From the NCBI GenBank assembly GCA_002452405.1, contig DKFP01000010.1, positions 62,001-126,000 of the forward strand: 64,000 nt of DNA, given 5' to 3'. Every line of letters starts with the position of its first letter. Positions within the stretch are counted from its first letter, which is position 1. A program made the position numbers and the translations under genes. The notes under the pieces were generated by a model. The model saw only the letters and a program-made list of their open reading frames with translations, had not been told where the DNA came from and did not search any database. This document shows, in pieces, positions 32,317 to 40,936 of this stretch. Source of the DNA: Deferribacteraceae bacterium UBA6793. Its GTDB lineage: Bacteria; Chrysiogenota; Deferribacteres; Deferribacterales; Geovibrionaceae.

Positions 32317-34225
32317 TCTTCTTTTTCCTGCCGGAAATACCGTAAAGTCCGCCCAATACCATGGTTACACAGCCTATCCAGATCCATGTGATGAACGGCT
32401 GGAACACAGCCTGAATACCGACATAGTTCTCAACTTTTGAATAGCTGGCAAGGATAAGATAAAGATCACCGTAGAGTTTTGAGCTGATGGCAACCTCTGC
32501 GAAAGCCTGCTCATTTTTCTCATAAAAGCGTCTTTCCGGTGCAAGGGTCATAAGCTCTTTGCCATTTTTATAAACGGTCACAGGCACATACACAGAAACA
32601 TAGTTCTGCATCTCGTGCGCATTAAGATCCCCGACCTGAAGAGTGTATCCGCTGAACTCGAATTTTTCACCGGGAGCAACGGTAACGTCTTTTTTATCGT
32701 TATAGAAGGATGATGCAACGATTCCGTATGCCATCATGACCACGCCGATGTGGATTATCAGACCGCCGTAGTATCTTCTGTTTTTGACCAGAACTTTTGC
32801 GCCGCCTTTTTTAACGGTTGTTATGATGGACACAAGGATTGACACCAGCGAAAATGTGGTGAATCCGAGAAGAAGTATCGGAAGAACCTCTTTATGTCCT
32901 GTCGCAACCAGGGCGACCATAACGGCAATCATAGCGACTGTTGAAGGCGCGAGCTTCATAAGAAGCTCTTTTCTGTCCATCTTTCCATAGTGCAGAAGCG
33001 GAGCTATACCGCCTGCCAGCAGGATGAGGACAAAGAAGGGAGCTGAAACCCTGTTGAAATAAGGGATACCCACAGTAATCTTGTCGGGCATAACCAGACC
33101 GGAGATGATGGGCATCATAGTTCCGACGGCTATAACTATGGTAAGTCCGAGGAACAGCCAGTTAGCGAGGAAGAACATTCCGTCGCGTGAGAAAAATGTG
33201 AAATGGTGCTCTTCTTTATCTGACAGCTCTTTCAGCATGGGGAACAGATATTTAAGGAACATTACCGTAGTCAGCGTTATAAACGCGAGGAAGAAATATC
33301 CCAGCGATGATTTTGCAAATGAGTGAACTGAATCCAGAACACCGCTTCTTGTGATGAAAGTACCGAACAGACAGAGCTGGAAAGAGATGAGCGCCAGCAT
33401 GTGCGTCCATATTTTCAGTTTGCCGCGTCTTTCATATATCATTGCGGAGTGCAGCAGAGCCGTTGATGTGAGCCAGGGAAGCAGTGAAGCGTTTTCAACG
33501 GGATCCCATGCCCAATATCCGCCCCAGCCAAGCTCAACATACGCCCATTCGCCGCCGAGGATGATACCGATAGTAAGGAATATCCATGTGATTACAGTCC
33601 ATTTGCGTGTGTCTATTGCCCAGTTCGCAGATGCATCTTTTGTAACAAGCGCCGCAAAGGCGTGTCCGACAGTGATGGTGTATCCCACGTATCCAAGGAA
33701 AAGGGTAGGCGGGTGATACAGCATACCGGGGTTTTGCAGCAGCGGGTTCATACCCATACCGTCGGCGGGGAAGAAATCCAGCTCGGCAAAGGGGTTTGTA
33801 ACGAAAATTGTAAGTATCAGGAAAAAGGTGGATGTCAGCGACGTAACAGCCAGAATGGCAGACCTGTACTTTGTGTCATAGTTTTTCGTACGGAAAATCT
33901 CTATGACGGCGCACACGCAGACTAGCCAGCCCCAGAAGAGAAGCGAACCCGCCTGACCTGCCCACCAACCGCTTATTTTGTAAACAAACGGCAGTTTTGA
34001 ATCGGTGTACTGCGCAACATATTCCATCTTGAAATAGCCTGTTGCAAGGGCATAGACCAGAACGCAGGATGCCAGAGAAAAGGCAACCAGCTGACCGATC
34101 ATGATGGAGTCCGCCAGCTTTGCTGTGGACTTGTTTTGGGTCTGCATGGCATAGGCATACATGCCGAAAGCGGCTAAGCCGGACAGAAGACCCAGAATCT
34201 GAAATAAATTACCTAACTGTCCCAT
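32309..34225 (-). CDS. ccmF: CcmF, cytochrome c heme lyase core subunit
   Basis: 638-residue polytopic protein with about 14-15 helices and the WWD domain (GWGGYWAWDPVENASLLPW). Conserved histidines are in NPGMLYHPPTLF and FITRSGVLDSVHSFA. It takes heme from CcmE and attaches it to CXXCH sites. No ccmG or ccmH follows in this operon, so apocytochrome reduction must be encoded elsewhere or use the divergent ccdA. Confidence 0.95.
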   Translation of the reverse strand: MGQLGNLFQILGLLSGLAAFGMYAYAMQTQNKSTAKLADSIMIGQLVAFSLASCVLVYALATGYFKMEYVAQYTDSKLPFVYKISGWWAGQAGSLLFWGWLVCVCAVIEIFRTKNYDTKYRSAILAVTSLTSTFFLILTIFVTNPFAELDFFPADGMGMNPLLQNPGMLYHPPTLFLGYVGYTITVGHAFAALVTKDASANWAIDTRKWTVITWIFLTIGIILGGEWAYVELGWGGYWAWDPVENASLLPWLTSTALLHSAMIYERRGKLKIWTHMLALISFQLCLFGTFITRSGVLDSVHSFAKSSLGYFFLAFITLTTVMFLKYLFPMLKELSDKEEHHFTFFSRDGMFFLANWLFLGLTIVIAVGTMMPIISGLVMPDKITVGIPYFNRVSAPFFVLILLAGGIAPLLHYGKMDRKELLMKLAPSTVAMIAVMVALVATGHKEVLPILLLGFTTFSLVSILVSIITTVKKGGAKVLVKNRRYYGGLIIHIGVVMMAYGIVASSFYNDKKDVTVAPGEKFEFSGYTLQVGDLNAHEMQNYVSVYVPVTVYKNGKELMTLAPERRFYEKNEQAFAEVAISSKLYGDLYLILASYSKVENYVGIQAVFQPFITWIWIGCVTMVLGGLYGISGRKKKNA

Positions 34226-34335
34226 AATTCTCCCTTAATTGGTTTTGAATAAAGCACGACCTTATTCGTCTTAAACGAACCCATGTAAACAATAAAAATT
34301 ATTACTCACAGTTCAGTCTAAGCAGAGACAGGTGA

Positions 34336-34749
34336 TTATGATTTTTGTTCAACTTCGGCTTCATATTTTGACGGACATTTTGTCAGAACTGTTGCCGCGT
34401 TAAAAACCTGTTTCTCGGAATCGTATTTTCCTTCAATGATAACGTGGATATCTTCTTTGAAAGTATCGGGGATGATACCGTGATATTCCACCTTCATAGT
34501 GTCGGGGTTACCTTGTATATCCTGAATTGTGAAAAGAAGATACTGATTTTTATAATCCTGCGTAACGGTTCCCGGCAAAACGTTGCCTGTGACCCTCATA
34601 CCCTTTGTGTTGTATTTTTCGGGGTTATGGGTAACTTCGTGAACCTCAAGATAGTAGACGCTCTCCTGCTTAAAGCTGGACATGAACAGCCAGCCGATAA
34701 TTCCGGCGAAAACAACGCCTGCAAGAATAAACTTATACGATTTCTTCAT
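34336..34749 (-). CDS. ccmE: CcmE, heme chaperone of the Cys (CXXXY) type
   Basis: 137-residue membrane-anchored OB-fold protein (helix about 6-24). Classical CcmE binds heme covalently through a His in an HXXXY motif. Here the corresponding place reads CPSKY, with Cys125 and Tyr129, the CXXXY variant known from archaea and Desulfovibrio-like bacteria. It is the first gene of ccmEFABCD. GAGGT precedes the ATG at 34749. The Cys variant often goes with absence of CcmH, which is also not seen here. Confidence 0.92.
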   Translation of the reverse strand: MKKSYKFILAGVVFAGIIGWLFMSSFKQESVYYLEVHEVTHNPEKYNTKGMRVTGNVLPGTVTQDYKNQYLLFTIQDIQGNPDTMKVEYHGIIPDTFKEDIHVIIEGKYDSEKQVFNAATVLTKCPSKYEAEVEQKS

Positions 34750-34800
34750 TATGACCTCTTTCAGCTTCTTTAAAGCATAGACTATGATGTTAAAAAAAAG

Positions 34801-34835
34801 TTGCATAATCAAGTAGAAATTTGTAAATATTGCAC
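34801..34835 (+). promoter_or_regulatory. Promoter of ccdA, apparently leaderless
   Basis: TTGCAT (34801-34806), 17-base spacer, TAAATA (34824-34829), then six bases and the ATG at 34836. No Shine-Dalgarno is present. Confidence 0.55.
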
Positions 34836-35576
34836 ATGGACAATGTATCTTTTTTCACAGCGTTCCTTGCGGGCGTACTTTCCTTTTTATCACCATGCGT
34901 TTTACCGCTGCTCCCCGGATATCTTTCTTTTATGTCCGGAGAATCCATCGAAACCCTTACATCAGGAGATAAAAAGACGGCAAGACTTAAAGTCTTTCTC
35001 GGTGCAGTATTTTTTGGCTTAGGCTTCATGCTGGTTTTCATCCTGCTCGGTGCCGGAGCTACAAAAATAGGAATGTTTCTTAAAGAATATAAGCTCATAA
35101 TCGGAAGGGTTGCGGGTATTATCATCATAATACTCGGTCTGCACATGACAGGCATCTTCCGCATCAATAAGCTCATGATGCACAAAAAATGGCACTACAG
35201 TTCGAAAAAGGGCACTCCGTTTTTTGTAAATGCGTTTCTTCTTGGTGTGGCGTTCGTTTTCGGCTGGACACCCTGCATAGGTCCCATCCTTGCAGGCATC
35301 CTGTCACTCGCCGCTGCAAAAGAAACAATCACCAGCGGCATCATGCTCCTTGCTGTGTTCGGTTTCGGGCTTTGGATTCCATTTCTGCTCTCCGCGATGG
35401 CTGTGGGATTTGTCTTCTCCACCGTACGTAAGGCAGGAAAGGTTGTTATGGCTGTTGAAAAGATATCAGGTGTGCTGCTCATAATAATAGGCGTTCTCAT
35501 GGCTACAGACAGTATGCAGACGGTGAGCATCTTCCTTTTCAGAATTTTCCCGGCTCTGGGCAACATAAATTATTGA
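34836..35576 (+). CDS. ccdA: CcdA/DsbD-type thiol-disulfide membrane transporter
   Basis: 246-residue inner-membrane protein with six helices. The two redox cysteines lie in LSPCVLPLLPGYLSF and GWTPCIGPILAG, both diagnostic for CcdA. It moves reducing equivalents from cytoplasmic thioredoxin to the periplasm, needed to reduce apocytochrome CXXCH sites. It is divergent from ccmE, fitting a cytochrome-maturation locus. Its stop codon directly abuts the stop of the next, convergent gene (TGATCA) with no intergenic base. Confidence 0.93.
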   Translation: MDNVSFFTAFLAGVLSFLSPCVLPLLPGYLSFMSGESIETLTSGDKKTARLKVFLGAVFFGLGFMLVFILLGAGATKIGMFLKEYKLIIGRVAGIIIIILGLHMTGIFRINKLMMHKKWHYSSKKGTPFFVNAFLLGVAFVFGWTPCIGPILAGILSLAAAKETITSGIMLLAVFGFGLWIPFLLSAMAVGFVFSTVRKAGKVVMAVEKISGVLLIIIGVLMATDSMQTVSIFLFRIFPALGNINY

Positions 35577-36389
35577 TCAGCGGACTATGGTATAAGTCAC
35601 CGTATTATCAGCCCAGTCCGACGGGTCGAGCCTGTTCAGTCTGCGGACGAGATCGCTTATCATGCCTGTTGAGGAGGCGCTGTAGGTTATGAACATACCC
35701 TCCTGAAACCCAAGGGTAAGAAGGTCGTCCTTCTGCTTTGTGGCTATTATTTTTATCTTCTCCTCTGCTGATTTACCTTTGAATCCCGGAAGGAACTGTG
35801 CCGTAAGCACAATTTTACATTCGTTGTCCGGATAGACATAGGTTTTACCCTTCTGCGCAAAGTTGCTCCTCTGGACGCTGTTGGGCAAAAGAAGCGTCAC
35901 GGAACCGTCCGCGGCTATTGAGAACAGATAGACGTAGGCATCCTCTGTCACCCTGTAGCTTATGCTGACAGTGTCCCCCTGCCTGACCTGCGATTTCGAC
36001 ATGGCAAGGTCAACCGTGAAACCGTCGGTCTTCTCCGGCTGATAAGGTTCCACAACAGCTCTTATTCTTACCGAATATTCACTGCTGCTCCCCTGAACAA
36101 ATCCCTGTGAAATGATGTCATATTTCAGTATACGCCCCTTCACGGAAGCATAGACGAGATCTTCTGCAAGCTGACTGTTCTGCACAAGAGTTCTTGATTT
36201 TATGAATATCCCGCACGCCGTTTCAAGTGCATTCCTGCGGGCATCGTTCAGGGCGCGCATGGATGTTTCTTTCATGGTGTCCGAATCACCCATCACAGAG
36301 ATACCGTCCGCCTCAACGGTTACAGTGTTTTCCGCACAGTTGGCTGCAAATGCGACAAAAAGCAGTATGAGAAATAGAAATCTCTTCAT
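35577..36389 (-). CDS. Exported DUF4384-domain protein of the caspase cassette
   Basis: 270-residue exported protein; signal peptide ending ANCAE. The N-terminal half (about 25-115) resembles the FlgT/LPP20-like N-domain (ALNDARRNALETACGIFIKSRTLV). The C-terminal half has the DUF4384 pattern (SYRVTEDAYVYLFSIAADGSVTLLLPN), a beta-sandwich often linked to caspase-like proteins. It follows the caspase gene with a TGATG stop-start overlap. Role unknown; probably periplasmic partner of the caspase lipoprotein. Confidence 0.75.
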   Translation of the reverse strand: MKRFLFLILLFVAFAANCAENTVTVEADGISVMGDSDTMKETSMRALNDARRNALETACGIFIKSRTLVQNSQLAEDLVYASVKGRILKYDIISQGFVQGSSSEYSVRIRAVVEPYQPEKTDGFTVDLAMSKSQVRQGDTVSISYRVTEDAYVYLFSIAADGSVTLLLPNSVQRSNFAQKGKTYVYPDNECKIVLTAQFLPGFKGKSAEEKIKIIATKQKDDLLTLGFQEGMFITYSASSTGMISDLVRRLNRLDPSDWADNTVTYTIVR

Positions 36390-38431
36390 CAGTAAAGTTC
36401 CCCGAAACTTTTTTCGTCAATCTTTCCTTTAAGAAAAGCGTCCATAAGTTTTGACTTCACTGGCTTTTTAAGTTCATCCATCCCCTTTGAAAGCTGAGCG
36501 GAATTAATAAGCCCCTTTTCAAAGAGCGCTTTCAGTTTATTTTTTCCCGTCTCCTCGTCCATCAGTCTGGATTTTTCCCAGTTGCGGCTGACTGTAAAAT
36601 CACCTGTTCCTATCACCTGCGGATCCTGCTGCTGACCTTTCAGCCTGAACGCCGCCTTTGCAACGTTGCTTTTTATGTATTCAGATATGTCATTAATGGT
36701 CACCCATACGCCGTTTCCGCCCTTGCCTGTGAGTCCTTCCTTAAAGAAGTGGCTGAACAGACCGGATTTGTATTCACTGTCGTCCTCCCACGACTGCTGG
36801 TTTGCAGCCGAAGAGGTGATTATCACCCTGCCGGAACCTACGGTTTTGATGATATCCGGTGCAGCCATCATGCCCACGATGGGCTTGCCGCCTTTGGCGA
36901 CGATGGATTTTCCGCTTCCTGTGAAACATGCGTCCAGTGCCACCAGAACGCCTTTGGCGTTGGAATTGTCCACCATATCCTCTATATAGCTGACCCTGAC
37001 CGCCGTGTCAGACAGCGAATCAGGATCGGAAAGAACGCTGTCATAGGGCACAATGAGGGCATCCGTGACCTTTTCGCCGGATGTCACAGGTGCGCCGTGA
37101 CCGGAAAAATAGACGTAGATATATCCGTCCCACGTCCTTATTTTCCGCAATGCCGCAACTATGTTGTTGCGTGTTGCATTCTCATTGAGCAGAAGCACAG
37201 TGTTCTCTTTAGGTATGCCGCCGTATCTTCTGTCTGTCAGTATGTTATAAACGTCCTGCGCATCAGAGGAGGCATATTTCAGCGTCGGTATGTCACTGCG
37301 TCCCTTGTAATCTATACCTATGACCACGGCGTATGCGTCCTCTCTGTAAGGCGGCAGTTCGTTTTCAGCGGGTTGGGGTTCGGAAGCAGGAGCAGAAACC
37401 GATGAATAGGTCTGCTGTGCAGGTTTACCCGCATCCGCAGTTGAACCGAGCACCACGTCAAAGTATGAAGGACGCGTTCCGCGGATAACATACAGAGTTA
37501 TCTTTACAGAAGGTGCCTGCGAACTTACGAATGACGCGAAACTTTCAGCCGAGGTGACAGGCGCTCCGTTCACTTCCGCTATTATGTCTCCCGTGTGGAT
37601 ACCTACGGTCTCCGCGGGGCTGTTTGGTATAACGCTGACAACCTCGACACCGGACAGACCGGCCCTTAACCGCGTATTTGATGCTATCATCCTTGTTATC
37701 ATGAGCTGCTTTTCCGCACTGAGAGCCTGAATATTCACACCAAGGTATCCGCCGCTCTGCTGTGCCGTTTGCGCAGTCTGCACAGGTGTTGTATAGACAG
37801 GGCGCGCGGGCACAACGACAACGGGCGGCTGTTTTTTCAGATTGGAGGCATATGCCTGAAGCTCGCCGGAAAGGGCTATCTCCTCGTTCAGCTTTTTGAA
37901 ACAGTCGTCCATGGCGGCAGCAAGCACTTCACCCTCAAGGGTCTCCGTGGGGATAATAGGTGATATAACCGACCTGCTCTCTTTAACGCTTCTTGCCGCA
38001 GTCTCCCATATGGTCATACGGTTTTTGTCGGTGACAGTGACTCTTATTCCGAGATTTATGCGGTATTTCATGCCGAATCCGGCGGCAACCTGTACGCCTT
38101 CAAAAGAGTAATCCTGAATATCGGCTGATATCAGTGCATCCACGGTGTCGGGAAAACTTCCGGCGGGAACAACCACCGCAGACGAAAAGGCACTTGGGAA
38201 ATATTTTTTCTCCATATTTCTCAGGTGTTTACCTGCCGGCATCGTCTCCGTTGTACTGCCCGTGACCTTGGATTTCACCATATTTTCATCGGGCAGCACA
38301 ATACCTACCCGCATATTTACAGCGTTCACCCTGTCGGGCACGGCAGAACTGCTTTCAACCATAGGAACGTCGATGCGTGCCGCACAGCCTGCAATTATGA
38401 ATATTGAAAGAATTAATCCGAGCGCTTTCAT
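36389..38431 (-). CDS. Exported caspase-fold (peptidase C14) lipoprotein with PDZ domain
   Basis: 680-residue protein: lipobox IAGC16, an N-terminal domain (20-200) paralogous to the next gene's product, a Pro-rich linker, a PDZ-like domain (about 225-330, GLSGVEVVSVIPNSPAETVGIHTGDIIAEVNG), a caspase-fold domain (about 365-615) with catalytic His445 (YFSGHGAP) and Cys502 (ALDACFTGSGK), and a 50-residue SHOCT-like tail (631-680). The catalytic dyad is intact, so active proteolysis is plausible. A lipoprotein signal places it in the periplasm. Substrate unknown. Confidence 0.88.
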   Translation of the reverse strand: MKALGLILSIFIIAGCAARIDVPMVESSSAVPDRVNAVNMRVGIVLPDENMVKSKVTGSTTETMPAGKHLRNMEKKYFPSAFSSAVVVPAGSFPDTVDALISADIQDYSFEGVQVAAGFGMKYRINLGIRVTVTDKNRMTIWETAARSVKESRSVISPIIPTETLEGEVLAAAMDDCFKKLNEEIALSGELQAYASNLKKQPPVVVVPARPVYTTPVQTAQTAQQSGGYLGVNIQALSAEKQLMITRMIASNTRLRAGLSGVEVVSVIPNSPAETVGIHTGDIIAEVNGAPVTSAESFASFVSSQAPSVKITLYVIRGTRPSYFDVVLGSTADAGKPAQQTYSSVSAPASEPQPAENELPPYREDAYAVVIGIDYKGRSDIPTLKYASSDAQDVYNILTDRRYGGIPKENTVLLLNENATRNNIVAALRKIRTWDGYIYVYFSGHGAPVTSGEKVTDALIVPYDSVLSDPDSLSDTAVRVSYIEDMVDNSNAKGVLVALDACFTGSGKSIVAKGGKPIVGMMAAPDIIKTVGSGRVIITSSAANQQSWEDDSEYKSGLFSHFFKEGLTGKGGNGVWVTINDISEYIKSNVAKAAFRLKGQQQDPQVIGTGDFTVSRNWEKSRLMDEETGKNKLKALFEKGLINSAQLSKGMDELKKPVKSKLMDAFLKGKIDEKSFGELY

Positions 38432-39252
38432 CAGTAGAGTTCTCCGAATTTTTTTGCATCTATTTTTCCGTTAAGGAACGATTCCAGAAGTTTTGATCTG
38501 TCGCCGCCAAGCTCTCCTATGGCTTTGGTAAGCTGGGCGGAATCTATATATCCCTGTTCAAATGCGGCGCGCAGTCTGTCCTTTTCTGTTGTGCCGTCAG
38601 GAACATATGGCGTTGGTTCCGGTGCGGTCTGCTGAGCCTGACCACGAAGATAGTTGTTTACTGCATATGAGTTGAGCATGTTATCCAGCGCTTTTATGAA
38701 GGCATCTCCGGCAGCCATGTAAATGCGTGTGTTCCATACGCTGCGATATTCGGCGGTGTTTGTGCAACTGTATTCAATAAGCGGTATTGTCGAAACGGTG
38801 TCCGAGCGGTAAAGCTCATGTCCGTTTTTGTCCATAAAGTGTGTGCGCAGATTGAGTTTAGGTATGAATCCACAGGTATTGAAACCTCTTGCAGCAGTCT
38901 GGAGTTCATAGTCCTGCAACTCAACTGAGATTATCAGTCCATTGTCCGTGTTACCCGACTGCACTACAGAGGTTTCTGTGAAATACTGCGGCATAACGTC
39001 TTTGACAGCTTTGTTTATCTGACGCGCCATGGGCGTTATTATAAGCTGCTTTATGCCGGAACCGTTGTCTTCCAGCTTCTGAGAAGGGCTGTTTTCATCC
39101 AACGGCAGATACGCCGCCCTGATGTTCATTTTCTGCACTGCGTGAGTTGCAGGAAGTTTTGAAGCTGACACATCCTGATAAGGAATCTCAAACCTGACAG
39201 TGCAGGCTGAAATAATAATTGATGCTGCAATAGCAGTGAAAAGCCTGAACAT
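38431..39252 (-). CDS. Lipoprotein with SHOCT-like C-terminal tail, paralog of caspase N-domain
   Basis: 273-residue lipoprotein (lipobox ISAC17). Its body resembles the N-terminal domain of the neighbouring caspase protein (cysteine, then R-I/F-x-V/I-P, a VELQDYE/ADIQDYSFE strand, and a KNRMTIW/KNGHELY strand). Its last 50 residues (about 222-273) match the caspase tail: each has AxFEQGYIDSAQL or ALFEKGLINSAQL, and ends in GKID-K-FGELY. First gene of the cassette; AGGTG precedes the ATG. Stop and next start overlap (TGATG). Confidence 0.8.
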   Translation of the reverse strand: MFRLFTAIAASIIISACTVRFEIPYQDVSASKLPATHAVQKMNIRAAYLPLDENSPSQKLEDNGSGIKQLIITPMARQINKAVKDVMPQYFTETSVVQSGNTDNGLIISVELQDYELQTAARGFNTCGFIPKLNLRTHFMDKNGHELYRSDTVSTIPLIEYSCTNTAEYRSVWNTRIYMAAGDAFIKALDNMLNSYAVNNYLRGQAQQTAPEPTPYVPDGTTEKDRLRAAFEQGYIDSAQLTKAIGELGGDRSKLLESFLNGKIDAKKFGELY

Positions 39253-39400
39253 TTTTCACCTATGCTTGTTTATTTATCTGATTGTACCGCTGTGATTAAA
39301 AGAAATAAAGGGAGAGTTTTTATTAATGAGGCAGCTTCGAAAGAACTTAGATCTTTCGTCTTCGCAGTGACTGTTCACCTGAAGCAGCCTGAACATTTCA

Positions 39401-39433
39401 GATTGCTTCGTCATTTCATTCCTCGCAAAGACG
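39401..39433. repeat. Intergenic repeat, family Y, copy 3 (fragment)
   Basis: Contains GATTGCTTCGTCATTTCATT followed by CCTCGCAAAGACG, the most recognisable match in the window to the widespread GATTGCTTCGTCG...CCTCGCAATGACG element. Confidence 0.7.
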
Positions 39434-39444
39434 GAAATCTTCAT

Positions 39445-39526
39445 CGGGTTTTAGAATTGAGTAGTTCAAGGAAGGTTTTGTGAAACGAGCAAAAGCTGAC
39501 GACGAAATACGAAGGTTATAAACCCG
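39445..39526. repeat. Palindromic intergenic repeat, family X, copy 3
   Basis: Terminal inverted ends CGGGTTTTAGAA and TTATAAACCCG. Nearly identical to 39606-39728 except that it lacks a 36-base central segment. Confidence 0.85.
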
Positions 39527-39599
39527 ACAGTTCGGCGGTTAGATGCAAGCAGTACAAGGAAGTGACGACGAGCGGGCTGCGAGCATACTAAAGCTGTCG
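39525..39599. repeat. Palindromic intergenic repeat, family X, copy 4
   Basis: Ends CGACAG / CTGTCG; carries GGGCTGCGAGCATAC, shared with the copy at 1594-1712. It overlaps the right end of the previous copy by two bases. Confidence 0.7.
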
Positions 39600-39605
39600 G
39601 AGGCT

Positions 39606-39728
39606 ATCGGGTTTTAGAAGCGAGTAGTTCAAGGAAGGCTTTGTGAAACGAGCAAAAGCGTACGTACGCTGTACGTGTTGCGAGTGAATAAAAGCTGACG
39701 ACGAAATACGAAGGTTATAAAGCCCGAT
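39606..39728. repeat. Palindromic intergenic repeat, family X, copy 5
   Basis: Ends ATCGGG / CCCGAT. Same sequence as 39445-39526 with an additional 36-base centre holding TACGTACGCTGTACGT, flanked by duplicated AAAAGC. Its last base is the first base of the gspF stop codon. Confidence 0.85.
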
Positions 39729-40936
39729 CAGGTGGGCATACTGGAGATTAGGGTAAATATGGGTCCCATAAGCCCTATCATGATGACGAGCATAAACACC
39801 CCGACAACGCCTATGACTATAGGTTCTATCATCTTGGATATGTTGTTGGCGATGGTATCTACTTTATAATAATAGTATTCGGCAACGTTGCCAAGCTGGT
39901 TATCGAGATTTCCGGTCTGTTCGCCGATACCCACCATTCGGGTGATTATCTTGGGATACATTTTCTGTTCGGAAAGTGCCGATGAAAAGGAACGCCCGCT
40001 GGCTATCATCTCCCTTGCAGACGCTATGGAGCGTTTATAAACGAGGTTGGGCAGGCTCTCCTCCATTATGTTCAGCGCAGAATACAGCGGCAGACCTGCC
40101 GATATCATAAGTCGGATATATTCGGCAATGAACGCGTAATTATAATTTTTAACAATCAGACCGAAAACGGGCAGACGCGTAATTATTCGGTCTGTTGTGA
40201 ATCTGTATTCCTCGGAATTTTTACGCAGGACACCGTTGAGGACAACAACACCTATCACAACCAGAATTATCAGCAGGAAATAGCTTTCCATGAAGCCAGA
40301 GAGCCACATGATAAACCTTGTGGTTGGCGGGAGTTCAATATTGAAAGACTTGAACGCTTCAATCATCTTGGGCATAACAACCACCAGCCAGAACACCATA
40401 ACGCCTATCATGGCTACGAATGCAAACGACGGATAAATAAGCGCAGATTTTGTTTTGGTACGCAGGTCGGACATCTTTTTCAGGTGTTCCGCCGCGTTTT
40501 TGAGGGTGTTGTCAAGCTGTCCGGTTTCCTCGCCTATACGCACGAGGTTCACCACCATTACAGTGAACTCCTTTTCGTATTTCGCCATAGCGTGGGAAAA
40601 TGTCATACCCGTCTGAACCCTGTAGCTCAGGTCGTTCAGCATATCCGCCATGGCAGGGTTTTCACTATCCGCCGCCAGATCCATCAGACCGGAATTAACA
40701 GGCAGACCGGATTTGACTATCATATGGAGGTTGTCTATCACCTCCACTATCTCACTGGTGGTTATTTTCTTTTTACGGTTGAGAAATCTTGTGTACGAAG
40801 GCAGTTTAGCAACGCCGATGACGTTTGAGCCGAAACTTGCAACATAACCGTTTATGTCAGCGTCGTTTTCAACTTCGACTATCTTTGATTTTACCCTGCC
40901 GCTTGGATCCAGCAATCTGATTCTGTATACCTGCAT
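39728..40936 (-). CDS. gspF: Type II secretion / type IV pilus inner-membrane platform protein (GspF/PilC)
   Basis: 402-residue protein with two T2SSF domains, each ending in membrane helices. Typical motifs are present: RVGEETGQLDNTL-like VRIGEETGQLDNTLKNAA and VGIGEQTGNLDNQLGNVAEYY. It forms the inner-membrane platform on which the GspE-type ATPase acts. Start overlaps the gspE stop by one base (TAATG). Whether the machine is an MSHA-type pilus or a T2SS is decided by the genes at 47.6-55.2 kb, which look MSHA-like. Confidence 0.92.
   Translation of the reverse strand: MQVYRIRLLDPSGRVKSKIVEVENDADINGYVASFGSNVIGVAKLPSYTRFLNRKKKITTSEIVEVIDNLHMIVKSGLPVNSGLMDLAADSENPAMADMLNDLSYRVQTGMTFSHAMAKYEKEFTVMVVNLVRIGEETGQLDNTLKNAAEHLKKMSDLRTKTKSALIYPSFAFVAMIGVMVFWLVVVMPKMIEAFKSFNIELPPTTRFIMWLSGFMESYFLLIILVVIGVVVLNGVLRKNSEEYRFTTDRIITRLPVFGLIVKNYNYAFIAEYIRLMISAGLPLYSALNIMEESLPNLVYKRSIASAREMIASGRSFSSALSEQKMYPKIITRMVGIGEQTGNLDNQLGNVAEYYYYKVDTIANNISKMIEPIVIGVVGVFMLVIMIGLMGPIFTLISSMPT

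Larger units (their letters stand above)
39253..39727. other. Gap of 475 bases made almost entirely of repeats
   Basis: No credible gene. From left to right: a short lead that should hold the promoter of the caspase cassette (minus strand), a family Y repeat fragment (39401-39433), and three consecutive family X palindromes (39445-39526, 39525-39599, 39606-39728), the last reaching the first base of the gspF stop codon. Confidence 0.7.

Noticed and set aside
39525..39599. Integron attC-like site, because of GGCGGTTAGATGC
   Set aside because: No matching RYYYAAC/GTTRRRY pair in attC order, no integrase and no cassette genes nearby; it fits the family X palindromes better.
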